Origin: Pantoea dispersa
Lineage (GTDB): Bacteria > Pseudomonadota > Gammaproteobacteria > Enterobacterales > Enterobacteriaceae
Length of the DNA: 64,000 nucleotides
NCBI RefSeq assembly: GCF_014155765.1
Contig: NZ_SCKT01000003.1
Span: forward strand, 317,304 to 381,303
Direction: 5' to 3'
A program made the translations under genes and the position numbers. The notes under the pieces were generated by a model. The model ran no database searches, was not told where the DNA came from, and saw only the letters and a list, made by a program, of their open reading frames with translations. Of the stretch, positions 55,932 to 64,000 are shown piece by piece (the stretch's first letter is position 1; each line of letters starts with the position of its first letter).

Positions 55932-56031
55932 GCCGCCGTCGTACACGGAATCGCCCGGGCCTGAGGCTGCGGGGCAGGAATTAGATGTTTAACGCTCGTC
56001 TGCGGACGAGCCTTACGGAAGCATGTTCACT
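55932..56031 (+). other. nuoF-nuoG spacer with hairpin (100 bp)
   Basis: Non-coding apart from a possible three-codon extension of nuoG. It has CGTACACGGA at 55940-55949 (also in the nuoB-nuoC spacer) and a perfect hairpin GCTCGTC-TGCG-GACGAGC at 55994-56011. The hairpin ends five bases before the GGAAG that precedes nuoG. Confidence 0.55.
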
Positions 56032-58755
56032 ATGGCTACAATCCATGTAGACGGTAAAGAATATGATGTGAACGGAGCGGACAACCTGCTGCAGGCGTGT
56101 CTGTCTCTGGGCCTTGATATTCCTTATTTTTGCTGGCATCCGGCGCTGGGAAGCGTGGGAGCCTGCCGCCAGTGCGCGGTAAAGCAATTCCAGAATGCCG
56201 AAGATACCCGTGGGCGCCTCGTCATGTCCTGCATGACGCCTGCGTCTGACGGCACCTTTATCTCCATCGACGATGGCGAAGCGAAAGAGTTTCGTGAAAG
56301 CGTGGTGGAGTGGCTGATGACCAACCACCCGCATGACTGTCCGGTGTGCGAAGAGGGCGGTAACTGTCACCTGCAGGATATGACGGTAATGACGGGACAC
56401 AGCTTCCGTCGCTACCGTTTTACCAAGCGTACCCATCAGAATCAGGATCTCGGGCCGTTTATCTCGCATGAGATGAACCGCTGTATCGCCTGTTACCGCT
56501 GCGTGCGCTACTACAAAGATTACGCCGATGGCAAAGATCTTGGCGTGTACGGCGCGCATGACAACGTCTACTTTGGCCGTCCGGAAGATGGCACGCTGGA
56601 GAGCGAATTCTCCGGTAACCTGGTAGAAATCTGCCCGACCGGCGTGTTCACCGATAAAACCCACTCTGAACGCTATAACCGTAAGTGGGATATGCAGTTT
56701 GCGCCCAGCATCTGCCAGCAGTGCAGCGTGGGTTGTAACACCAGCCCGGGCGAGCGCTATGGCGAGCTGCGTCGTATCGAAAACCGCTACAACGGATCGG
56801 TGAACCACTACTTCCTGTGCGACCGTGGCCGTTTCGGCTATGGCTACGTAAACCGTAAAGATCGTCCGCGTCATCCGGAACAGCTGCGCGGTAGCGACCG
56901 CATCACGCTGAACGCAGAGCAGGCGGTTAATGCCGCCGCGGATATCCTGCGTCAGGCGAAGAAGGTGATCGGTATCGGTTCGCCACGCGCCAGTATCGAA
57001 AGCAACTTCGCGCTGCGCGAACTGGTGGGCGCAGAAAACTTCTCAACCGGTATGCCGGCAGCTGAGCAGGCGCGGGTTGAGCTGATGCTGAAAGTGCTGC
57101 AGCAGGGCGGCATCTACACGCCATCGCTGCGTGAAATTGAAAGCTATGACGCCGTGCTGGTGCTGGGTGAAGACCTGACTCAGGTCGGTGCCCGCGTGGC
57201 GCTGTCGGTGCGTCAGGCCGTTAAAGGCAAAGCACGCGAAATGGCCGCCGCTCAGAAAGTCGCGGACTGGCAGATCGCCGCCATCCTCAACATTGGTCAG
57301 CACGCCAAACATCCGCTGTTTGTCACTAACGTTGATGAAACCCGCCTCGATGATATCGCCGCGTGGAGCTATCGCGCACCGGTGGAAGATCAGGCACGCC
57401 TGGGCTTCGCCATCGCGCACGCGCTGGATGACAGCGCACCGGCGGTTAGCGACTTTGACAGCAGCCTGAACGGCAAGCTGGACGTGGTGGTACAGGCGCT
57501 GGCCGGCGCGAAAAAACCGCTGATCATTTCCGGCACCCACTCGGGCAGCACGGCAATGATTGAAGCGGCAGCCAACGTAGCTAAAGCGCTAAAAGCGCGC
57601 GGTGCCGACGTGGGTATCACCCTCCTCGCCGGCGCGGCCAACAGCTTTGGTCTCGGCCTGATGGGCGGCCAGTCGCTGGACAGCGCGCTGGAGCAGCTGG
57701 ATAAAGGCGAAGCGGAAGCGCTGGTGGTGCTGGAGAACGATCTCTACCGTCACGCGCCGAAAGCCACCGTCGATGCGGCACTGCACAACACCGCGCACGT
57801 GATTGTGGTTGACCATCAACGTACCGCCACGCTGGAGAAAGCCGGTCTGGTGCTCTCCACCGCCAGCTTTGCCGAGAGCGACGGCACCTCCATCAACCAT
57901 GAAGGTCGCGCCCAGCGCTTCTTCCAGGTTTACGATCCGGCCTATTACGACGATAGCGTGGTGATGCTGGAGAGCTGGCGCTGGCTGCATTCGCTGCACA
58001 GCGCTGTAGAGAGCCGCCAGATTGACTGGACGCAGCTCGATCACGTGATTGATGCCGCGATTGTGGCGCTGCCGCAGCTGAAAGGGATTAAGGACGCGGC
58101 GCCGGACGCCAGCTTCCGCATCCGTGGTCAGAAACTGGCGCGTTCACCGCATCGTGCCAGTGGCCGTACCGCCGCGCGCGCCAACATCAGCGTGCACGAA
58201 CCGCGTCAGCCGCAGGATAAAGACACTATGTTTGCCTTCTCCATGGAAGGTAACAACCAGCCGTCGGCACCGCGTTCGCAGATTCCTTTTGCCTGGGCAC
58301 CAGGCTGGAACTCACCGCAGGCGTGGAACAAGTTCCAGGCGGAAGTGGGCGGTAAACTGCGTCATGGCGATCCGGGCGTGCGTCTGTTTGAAGCCAGCGA
58401 AAGTGCACTGGACTGGTTCAGCCAGGTTCCGGCACGCTTCGTGGGCGGCAGTCAGTATCGCGTGGCACCTTACTATCAGCTGTTTGGTAGTGAAGAGATG
58501 ACTCAGCGTTCGCCAACCTTCCAGAAACGCATGGCAGCGGCCACGCTGGTGATCAACCCGGCAGATGCTGAGAAGCTGGGCGTTAATAACGGTGCGTCCG
58601 TGGAGCTGGTTTGCGCCGGTGAAACGCTGCGTCTGCCGGTGCGCTTCTCTGCGGCACTGCAGGCGGGGCAGGTGGGTCTGCCGCTCGGCATGCCGGGTGT
58701 ACCGCCGTTCCTCGCGGGTGCGCAAATTGACAAACTGCAGGAGGCAGCGCAATGA
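56032..58755 (+). CDS. nuoG: NADH-quinone oxidoreductase subunit G
   Basis: The largest peripheral subunit (907 residues). The N-terminal part holds N1b (Cys34, 45, 48, 67), N5 (His101, Cys103, 106, 112), N4 (Cys151, 154, 157, 201) and the extra cluster N7 (Cys228, 231, 235, 263), followed by a molybdopterin-oxidoreductase-like domain without cofactor. All ligands are present. Start: ATGs at 56023 and 56032 are both in frame; the second gives [11 protein letters not shown], is ten bases after GGAAG and is preferred, as the first is only one base away. It overlaps nuoH by four bases. Confidence 0.96.
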   Translation: MATIHVDGKEYDVNGADNLLQACLSLGLDIPYFCWHPALGSVGACRQCAVKQFQNAEDTRGRLVMSCMTPASDGTFISIDDGEAKEFRESVVEWLMTNHPHDCPVCEEGGNCHLQDMTVMTGHSFRRYRFTKRTHQNQDLGPFISHEMNRCIACYRCVRYYKDYADGKDLGVYGAHDNVYFGRPEDGTLESEFSGNLVEICPTGVFTDKTHSERYNRKWDMQFAPSICQQCSVGCNTSPGERYGELRRIENRYNGSVNHYFLCDRGRFGYGYVNRKDRPRHPEQLRGSDRITLNAEQAVNAAADILRQAKKVIGIGSPRASIESNFALRELVGAENFSTGMPAAEQARVELMLKVLQQGGIYTPSLREIESYDAVLVLGEDLTQVGARVALSVRQAVKGKAREMAAAQKVADWQIAAILNIGQHAKHPLFVTNVDETRLDDIAAWSYRAPVEDQARLGFAIAHALDDSAPAVSDFDSSLNGKLDVVVQALAGAKKPLIISGTHSGSTAMIEAAANVAKALKARGADVGITLLAGAANSFGLGLMGGQSLDSALEQLDKGEAEALVVLENDLYRHAPKATVDAALHNTAHVIVVDHQRTATLEKAGLVLSTASFAESDGTSINHEGRAQRFFQVYDPAYYDDSVVMLESWRWLHSLHSAVESRQIDWTQLDHVIDAAIVALPQLKGIKDAAPDASFRIRGQKLARSPHRASGRTAARANISVHEPRQPQDKDTMFAFSMEGNNQPSAPRSQIPFAWAPGWNSPQAWNKFQAEVGGKLRHGDPGVRLFEASESALDWFSQVPARFVGGSQYRVAPYYQLFGSEEMTQRSPTFQKRMAAATLVINPADAEKLGVNNGASVELVCAGETLRLPVRFSAALQAGQVGLPLGMPGVPPFLAGAQIDKLQEAAQ

Positions 58756-59729
58756 GCTGGCTGACACCGGACGTTATTGACATCATCCTGCAGGTGGTGA
58801 AAGCCATTGTGATCCTGTTGGTGGTGGTGGCCTGTGGTGCCTTCATGAGCTTTGCCGAGCGTCGTCTGCTCGGCCTGTGGCAGAACCGTTATGGACCGAA
58901 CCGCGTAGGCTGGGGCGGCTCGCTGCAGCTGGCAGCGGACATGATCAAAATGTTCTTTAAAGAGGACTGGGTTCCGCCGTTTACCGATCGCTTCATCTTT
59001 ACCCTGGCACCGGTCATCGCCTTCGTTTCGCTGCTGCTGGCGTTTGCGATTGTGCCGGTTTCGCCGAGCTGGATGGTCACCGATCTGAACATCGGTCTGC
59101 TGTTCTTCCTGATGATGGCGGGTCTGGCGGTATACGCCGTACTGTTCGCGGGCTGGTCGAGTAACAACAAATACTCGCTGCTCGGTGCAATGCGTGCCTC
59201 CGCGCAGACCCTGAGCTATGAAGTGTTCCTCGGCCTGTCACTGATGGGCGTGGTGGCGCAGGCGGGTTCCTTTAACCTGAACGCCATCGTTGAGAGCCAG
59301 ACGCACCTGTGGAACATCATCCCGCAGTTCTTTGGCTTCGTGACCTTCTGTATTGCCGGTGTCGCGGTATGCCACCGTCATCCGTTTGACCAGCCGGAAG
59401 CGGAGCAGGAACTGGCCGACGGTTACCACATCGAATATGCCGGGATGAAGTTCGGCCTGTTCTTTGTCGGTGAGTACGTGGCCATTACTACCGTATCGGC
59501 GCTGATCGTCACCCTGTTCTTCGGTGGCTGGCACGGTCCGTTCCTGCCGCCGTTCATCTGGTTCGCCCTGAAAACGGCGTTCTTTATGGTGATGTTTATC
59601 CTGATTCGTGCTGCGCTGCCGCGTCCACGCTATGACCAGGTGCTGTCGTTCGGCTGGAAAGTATGTCTGCCGTTGACGTTATTGAACCTGCTGGCCACTG
59701 CCGCAGTGATTCTGTACAACGCGCAGTAA
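58752..59729 (+). CDS. nuoH: NADH-quinone oxidoreductase subunit H
   Basis: A 325-residue membrane subunit with eight helices that forms the quinone-access site and the first proton half-channel. [21 protein letters not shown] and the charged loop [20 protein letters not shown] are the conserved NuoH loops. The ATG overlaps the nuoG stop codon. Confidence 0.97.
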   Translation: MSWLTPDVIDIILQVVKAIVILLVVVACGAFMSFAERRLLGLWQNRYGPNRVGWGGSLQLAADMIKMFFKEDWVPPFTDRFIFTLAPVIAFVSLLLAFAIVPVSPSWMVTDLNIGLLFFLMMAGLAVYAVLFAGWSSNNKYSLLGAMRASAQTLSYEVFLGLSLMGVVAQAGSFNLNAIVESQTHLWNIIPQFFGFVTFCIAGVAVCHRHPFDQPEAEQELADGYHIEYAGMKFGLFFVGEYVAITTVSALIVTLFFGGWHGPFLPPFIWFALKTAFFMVMFILIRAALPRPRYDQVLSFGWKVCLPLTLLNLLATAAVILYNAQ

Positions 59730-59740
59730 GGGGTTTTGAG

Positions 59741-60283
59741 ATGACTTTAAAAGATATTGTCGTTGGCTTCGGCACGACAGTGCGCAGTATCTGGATGATT
59801 GGCATGCATGCCTTCGCCAAGCGCGAAACCCAGATGTATCCGGAAGAGCCGGTTTATCTGCCGCCGCGCTACCGTGGCCGTATCGTGCTGACGCGCGATC
59901 CGGACGGCGAAGAGCGCTGCGTGGCCTGTAACCTGTGCGCCGTTGCCTGCCCGGTCGGCTGTATTTCGCTGCAGAAAGCGGAGATGCAGGATGGCCGCTG
60001 GTATCCGGAATTTTTCCGCATCAACTTCTCGCGCTGCATCTTCTGTGGTTTATGTGAAGAAGCGTGCCCGACCACCGCGATTCAGCTGACGCCGGACTTC
60101 GAACTCGGTGAGTTCAAGCGTCAGGATCTGGTGTATGAGAAGGAAGACCTGCTGATTTCCGGCCCGGGTAAATATCCGGAGTACAACTTCTACCGCATGG
60201 CAGGTATGGCGATCGACGGTAAAGACAAAGGCGACGCGGAAAACGAAGCCAAACCGATCGACGTTAAAGGCTTATTACCTTAA
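59741..60283 (+). CDS. nuoI: NADH-quinone oxidoreductase subunit I
   Basis: A 180-residue ferredoxin-like subunit with two [4Fe-4S] clusters, N6a and N6b. The cysteine sets are Cys60, 63, 66, 70 ([15 protein letters not shown]) and Cys99, 102, 105, 109 ([12 protein letters not shown]), with the expected crossover ligation. The ATG at 59741 was chosen; an in-frame start at 59663 would lie inside nuoH. The N-terminal helix attaches to the membrane arm. Confidence 0.97.
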   Translation: MTLKDIVVGFGTTVRSIWMIGMHAFAKRETQMYPEEPVYLPPRYRGRIVLTRDPDGEERCVACNLCAVACPVGCISLQKAEMQDGRWYPEFFRINFSRCIFCGLCEEACPTTAIQLTPDFELGEFKRQDLVYEKEDLLISGPGKYPEYNFYRMAGMAIDGKDKGDAENEAKPIDVKGLLP

Positions 60284-60293
60284 GGAGCCAGGT

Positions 60294-60845
60294 ATGGAAT
60301 TTGCGTTTTATCTTTGCGGACTGGTGGCGGTGCTGACGACATTGCGCGTCATCACCCACACCAATCCGGTACATGCGCTGCTGTACCTGATTGTTTCGCT
60401 GCTGTCGATTGCCGGCGTGTTCTTCTCCATGGGTGCCTATTTTGCCGGTGCGCTGGAGATCATCGTCTATGCCGGTGCCATCATGGTGCTGTTTGTGTTC
60501 GTGGTGATGATGCTCAACCTGGGTAAAACCCAGCAGGATCAGGAGCGCGAATGGCTGAAGCCGTCGCTGTGGATCGGTCCGGGCATTGTCTCGCTGCTGC
60601 TGCTGGTGGTGATGATCTACGCCATCCTGACCGCAACCGACCAGGGTATTGATGGCACCGTCATCGATGCCAAAGCGGTGGGCATCAGTCTGTTTGGCCC
60701 GTATGTTCTGGCGGTTGAGCTGGCGTCAATGCTGCTGCTGGCCGGTCTGGTGGTGGCGTTCCATATCGGACGTGAAGATCGTCAGGGCGAAGTGCTGAGC
60801 AACCGCGTGTCAGACGCGGCGGCCAATAAGGAGGAGCACGCATGA
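60294..60845 (+). CDS. nuoJ: NADH-quinone oxidoreductase subunit J
   Basis: A 183-residue membrane subunit with five helices. The third helix [20 protein letters not shown] contains the conserved pi-bulge region important for coupling. GGAGCC precedes the start. It overlaps nuoK by four bases. Confidence 0.96.
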   Translation: MEFAFYLCGLVAVLTTLRVITHTNPVHALLYLIVSLLSIAGVFFSMGAYFAGALEIIVYAGAIMVLFVFVVMMLNLGKTQQDQEREWLKPSLWIGPGIVSLLLLVVMIYAILTATDQGIDGTVIDAKAVGISLFGPYVLAVELASMLLLAGLVVAFHIGREDRQGEVLSNRVSDAAANKEEHA

Positions 60846-61144
60846 TCCCGTTACAACACGGCCTGATTCTGGCTGCTGTGCTGTTTGTTCTCGGCCTGAC
60901 CTCGCTGGTACTGCGCCGCAACCTGCTGTTTATGCTGATCGGTCTGGAGATCATGATCAACGCCGCGGCGCTGGCGCTGGTGGTGGCAGGCAGCTACTGG
61001 GGACAAGCCGACGGCCAGGTGATGTACATCCTGGCAATCAGCCTCGCGGCGGCGGAAGCCAGTATTGGTCTGGCGCTGCTGCTCCAGCTCTATCGTCGTC
61101 GTCAGACGCTGAACATTGACACAGTGAGCGAGATGCGCGGATGA
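60842..61144 (+). CDS. nuoK: NADH-quinone oxidoreductase subunit K
   Basis: A 100-residue subunit with three membrane helices. The two conserved membrane glutamates that form part of the proton path are seen in [12 protein letters not shown] (Glu36) and [12 protein letters not shown] (Glu72). It overlaps nuoJ and nuoL by four bases each. Confidence 0.97.
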   Translation: MIPLQHGLILAAVLFVLGLTSLVLRRNLLFMLIGLEIMINAAALALVVAGSYWGQADGQVMYILAISLAAAEASIGLALLLQLYRRRQTLNIDTVSEMRG

Positions 61145-62976
61145 ATCTTCTCTATTTAACCGTATTATTTCCGCTGATTGGCTTCCTGCTATTGGCGTTT
61201 TCCCGTGGTCGCTGGTCGGAGAACCTGTCGGCTGCGGTGGGGATGGGGTCAGTGGGCCTTGCGGCGCTGACCACCGTATTTGTGGGCATGGACTTCTTCA
61301 GCCAGGGTCAGCAGCCGTTTACCCAGGCGCTGTGGACCTGGATACACGTCGGTAACTTTGACATCAAAGTGAACCTGGTGCTGGACGGTCTGTCGCTGAC
61401 CATGCTGTCGGTGGTTACCGGCGTCGGCTTCTTCATCCACATGTTCGCTTCCTGGTACATGCGCGGTGAAGAGGGCTATTCACGCTTCTTCGCTTACACT
61501 AACCTGTTCATCGCGAGCATGGTGGTGCTGGTGCTGGCCGATAACCTGATGCTGATGTACCTGGGCTGGGAAGGGGTAGGGCTGTGTTCCTACCTGCTGA
61601 TTGGCTTCTACTACAGCAATCCGGAAAACGGCAAAGCGGCGATGAAAGCCTTCATCATCACCCGTGTCGGTGACGTGTTCCTCGCCTTTGCGTTGTTCAT
61701 TCTCTACAACGAACTGGGTACGCTGAACTTCCGTGAGCTGATGGAGCTGGCCCCGGCGCACTTCGCGGCGGACAACCACATGCTGCAGTGGGCGACGCTG
61801 ATGCTGCTGGGCGGTGCCGTGGGTAAATCGGCACAGCTGCCGTTGCAGACGTGGCTGGCCGATGCGATGGCCGGTCCGACGCCGGTCTCCGCGCTGATCC
61901 ACGCTGCCACCATGGTAACTGCAGGCGTCTATCTGATTGCCCGCACCCACGGTCTGTTCCTGCTGACGCCGGAAGTGCTGCATCTGGTGGGTATTGTTGG
62001 TGCGATTACGCTGGTGCTGGCGGGCTTCGCCGCGCTGGTGCAGACCGACATCAAACGCGTGCTGGCTTACTCCACCATGAGTCAGATCGGCTATATGTTC
62101 CTGGCGCTGGGCGTACAGGCGTGGGACGCCGCTATTTTCCACCTGATGACCCATGCGTTCTTCAAGGCGCTGCTGTTCCTCTCCTCCGGTTCCGTGATTC
62201 TGGCCTGTCATCACGAGCAGAACATTTTCAAAATGGGCGGTCTGCGTAAGAGCATCCCGCTGGTGTATGTCTGCTTCCTGGTGGGCGGTGCCGCGCTGGC
62301 TGCACTGCCGCTGATTACCGCCGGCTTCTACAGTAAGGACGAGATTCTGTTCGGTGCGCTGGCTAACGGTCACATCAATCTGATGGTCGCCGGTCTGGTG
62401 GGTGCATTCCTTACCTCAATCTACACCTTCCGCATGATCTTCATCGTGTTCCACGGTGAAGAGAAAATTCATGCGCATGCCGGTAAAGGCATTACGCATC
62501 ACCTGCCGCTGATTGTGCTGCTGGTGCTCTCGACCTTCGTTGGCGCGCTGATTACGCCTCCGCTGGCGGGCGTGCTGCCACAGAACGAGTTTGGTGAAAC
62601 CGGCAAAGTGGCGCTGGAAATCACCTCGGGTGCCGTGGCGATTATCGGTATTCTGATTGCCGCCGCGCTGTGGCTGGGCAAACGTCAGCTGGTCACCCGC
62701 ATCGCCAACAGCGCGCCGGGCCGTTTCTTCGGCACCTGGTGGTTCGCGGCCTGGGGCTTCGACTGGCTGTACGACAAGGTATTTGTTAAACCGTACCTTG
62801 GCATTGCCTGGCTGCTGCAGCGCGATCCGCTCAACTCCCTGATGAACCTGCCGGCGCTGCTGTCGCGCATCGGTAATAAAGGTCTGGTGGTAAGTGAGAA
62901 CGGCTATCTGCGCTGGTATATCGCGTCGATGAGCGTCGGTGCCGTGGTGGTGCTGGCGCTGATGCTGGTGATTTAA
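61141..62976 (+). CDS. nuoL: NADH-quinone oxidoreductase subunit L
   Basis: A 611-residue antiporter-like proton-pumping subunit. It has about 14 core helices plus the long lateral helix HL and two C-terminal helices. Conserved regions are [19 protein letters not shown] (Glu near 144), [20 protein letters not shown] (Lys near 229) and [16 protein letters not shown]. It is followed by a 208-bp spacer before nuoM, the largest gap in the operon. Confidence 0.97.
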   Translation: MNLLYLTVLFPLIGFLLLAFSRGRWSENLSAAVGMGSVGLAALTTVFVGMDFFSQGQQPFTQALWTWIHVGNFDIKVNLVLDGLSLTMLSVVTGVGFFIHMFASWYMRGEEGYSRFFAYTNLFIASMVVLVLADNLMLMYLGWEGVGLCSYLLIGFYYSNPENGKAAMKAFIITRVGDVFLAFALFILYNELGTLNFRELMELAPAHFAADNHMLQWATLMLLGGAVGKSAQLPLQTWLADAMAGPTPVSALIHAATMVTAGVYLIARTHGLFLLTPEVLHLVGIVGAITLVLAGFAALVQTDIKRVLAYSTMSQIGYMFLALGVQAWDAAIFHLMTHAFFKALLFLSSGSVILACHHEQNIFKMGGLRKSIPLVYVCFLVGGAALAALPLITAGFYSKDEILFGALANGHINLMVAGLVGAFLTSIYTFRMIFIVFHGEEKIHAHAGKGITHHLPLIVLLVLSTFVGALITPPLAGVLPQNEFGETGKVALEITSGAVAIIGILIAAALWLGKRQLVTRIANSAPGRFFGTWWFAAWGFDWLYDKVFVKPYLGIAWLLQRDPLNSLMNLPALLSRIGNKGLVVSENGYLRWYIASMSVGAVVVLALMLVI

Positions 62977-63184
62977 CGATTGATGAGCGGGGCGCGCGAT
63001 GGTTTAGCGCCCCACGTAAGAATGTTCAAAATTGTCTGATGCACGGGTGAGATCAACGCAGTCAGTTTGGTGTTCGCCAGCGCAGCAACCGGCGCGTAGT
63101 AATACGTGAACGTTGCCCGCGTGGGCGAGGCGAAACAGGCGCGTCCGATAGCCTGAACGAAGACGAAAATAGGGAATGTACGCC
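62977..63184 (+). other. nuoL-nuoM spacer with hairpin (208 bp)
   Basis: Non-coding. A GC hairpin GGGGCGC / GCGCCCC (62989-62995 and 63007-63013) lies shortly after nuoL and has no T-run. The rest holds no clear gene. Neighbouring nuo genes mostly overlap, so the gap is unusual within the operon. Confidence 0.5.
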
Positions 63185-64000
63185 GTGTTATTACCTTGGC
63201 TAATAATTATACCCTTTGTTGGGGGCTTGCTTTGCTGGCTGGCTGAGCGCCTTGGCGCGAAGGTGCCGCGCTGGATTGCCCTGATCACCATGGGGCTGAC
63301 GCTGGCGCTGGGCCTGCAGCTGTGGCTGCAGGGCGGCTATTCGCTGACGCAGGCTGCGGGCCTGCCGCAGTGGCAGTCGACTTTCCTGGTGTCGTGGATC
63401 CCACGCTTTGGCATTAATTTCCATCTGGCGCTGGATGGCCTGTCGCTGCTGATGGTGGTGCTGACCGGCCTGCTGGGTTTGATGGCGGTACTCTGCTCGT
63501 GGAATGAAATCGAAAAGTATCAGGGCTTCTTCCACCTCAACCTGATGTGGATTCTCGGCGGCGTGATCGGCGTGTTCCTCGCCATCGACATGTTCCTGTT
63601 CTTCTTCTTCTGGGAAATGATGCTGGTGCCGATGTACTTCCTCATCGCGCTCTGGGGTCACAAAGCGTCTGACGGGAAAACCCGTATCAGCGCGGCAACC
63701 AAATTCTTCATCTATACCCAGGCGTCAGGTCTGGTGATGCTGATTGCCATTCTGGCGCTGGTGTTTGTGCACTACAACGCCACTGGCGTCTGGACGTTCA
63801 GCTATGAAGAGCTGCTGAAAACGCCAATGTCACACACCGTTGAGTATCTGCTGATGCTCGGCTTCTTCATCGCCTTTGCGGTGAAAATGCCGGTGGTGCC
63901 GCTGCACGGCTGGCTGCCGGATGCCCACAGCCAGGCACCGACCGCTGGTTCGGTTGACCTTGCCGGTATCCTGCTGAAAACTGCGGCTTACGGCCTGCTG
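63185..64000 (+). CDS. nuoM: NADH-quinone oxidoreductase subunit M (3' end cut by window edge)
   Basis: The first 272 codons of the second antiporter-like proton-pumping subunit. It starts MLLPWLIIIPFVGG and has the conserved FFFWEMMLVPMYFLIALWGH (Glu near 144) and KMPVVPLHGWLPDAHSQAPT (lysine near 234). I chose the GTG at 63185, which fits the E. coli N-terminus and lies nine bases after AGGGA. An in-frame ATG at 63176 would add three residues but is too close to that ribosome site. Confidence 0.95.
   Translation, partial: MLLPWLIIIPFVGGLLCWLAERLGAKVPRWIALITMGLTLALGLQLWLQGGYSLTQAAGLPQWQSTFLVSWIPRFGINFHLALDGLSLLMVVLTGLLGLMAVLCSWNEIEKYQGFFHLNLMWILGGVIGVFLAIDMFLFFFFWEMMLVPMYFLIALWGHKASDGKTRISAATKFFIYTQASGLVMLIAILALVFVHYNATGVWTFSYEELLKTPMSHTVEYLLMLGFFIAFAVKMPVVPLHGWLPDAHSQAPTAGSVDLAGILLKTAAYGLL

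Noticed and set aside
54582-55946. 454-codon open frame on the - strand opposite nuoF
   Set aside because: Mirror of the nuoF reading frame; composition is rich in His, Arg and Gln and no family is recognisable.

Overview
The window is about 64 kb of chromosomal DNA from a GC-rich member of the Enterobacterales, most likely Erwiniaceae (Pantoea or a close relative). The core genes follow the gene order of Escherichia coli, read in the opposite direction: mnmC-fabB-flk-pdxB-usg-truA-dedA-accD-folC-dedD-cvpA-purF-ubiX-hisJQMP-yfcH-yfcF-yfcD-pta-ackA-yfbV-yfbU-yfbT-yfbR-alaA-lrhA-nuoABCDEFGHIJKLM. Protein lengths and active-site residues agree closely with the enterobacterial families. The genus is an inference from general composition and the accessory genes; no taxonomic marker was tested. 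The window starts inside mnmC and ends inside nuoM.

Bases 1-4.7 kb hold the mnmC 5' end, fabB with its regulatory region, a divergent pair of a MocR-type PLP-dependent regulator and a rhodanese, and flk. From 4.7 to 11.6 kb is accessory DNA: a complete tripartite tricarboxylate transport system (tctCBA) opposite its two-component system (tctDE), then a drug/metabolite exporter opposite an AraC-type regulator. From 11.7 to 25 kb is core metabolism: pdxB to dedA, accD, folC-dedD, a PurR-boxed cvpA-purF, ubiX, and a histidine/basic amino acid ABC importer with a sigma54-type promoter.

Bases 25.0-37.2 kb are an accessory catabolic island between hisP and yfcH. It has a D-arabinitol operon (dalD, dalK, dalT with divergent dalR), a three-subunit membrane gluconate 2-dehydrogenase (Tat small subunit, FAD/GMC large subunit, triheme cytochrome c), an SDR oxidoreductase resembling 2,3-butanediol dehydrogenase, and a metallo-beta-lactamase-fold hydrolase with a divergent LysR regulator. 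From 37.2 to 50.4 kb the core resumes, with a GabT-type aminotransferase between yfcD and pta. E. coli neighbours yfcC, yfcE, yfcG, folX and yfbS are not at this locus. LrhA sits behind a 965-bp non-coding region. From 51.0 kb to the end is the nuo operon for respiratory complex I, with nuoC and nuoD fused.

Together the genes combine periplasmic and cytoplasmic sugar-acid and polyol oxidation (gluconate dehydrogenase, arabinitol pathway), organic-acid import (tct), acetate overflow (pta-ackA) and aerobic electron transport (nuo). I saw no insertion sequence, prophage, CRISPR array, rRNA or tRNA. The most unusual signals are non-coding: a 14-bp-arm inverted repeat between the MocR and rhodanese genes, a double palindrome after hisP, a perfect 22-bp palindrome followed by a long terminator-like stem in the nuo leader, a decamer shared by two nuo spacers, and structured elements upstream of lrhA, the LysR gene and tctD. 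No new multi-gene defence or signalling system was recognised.
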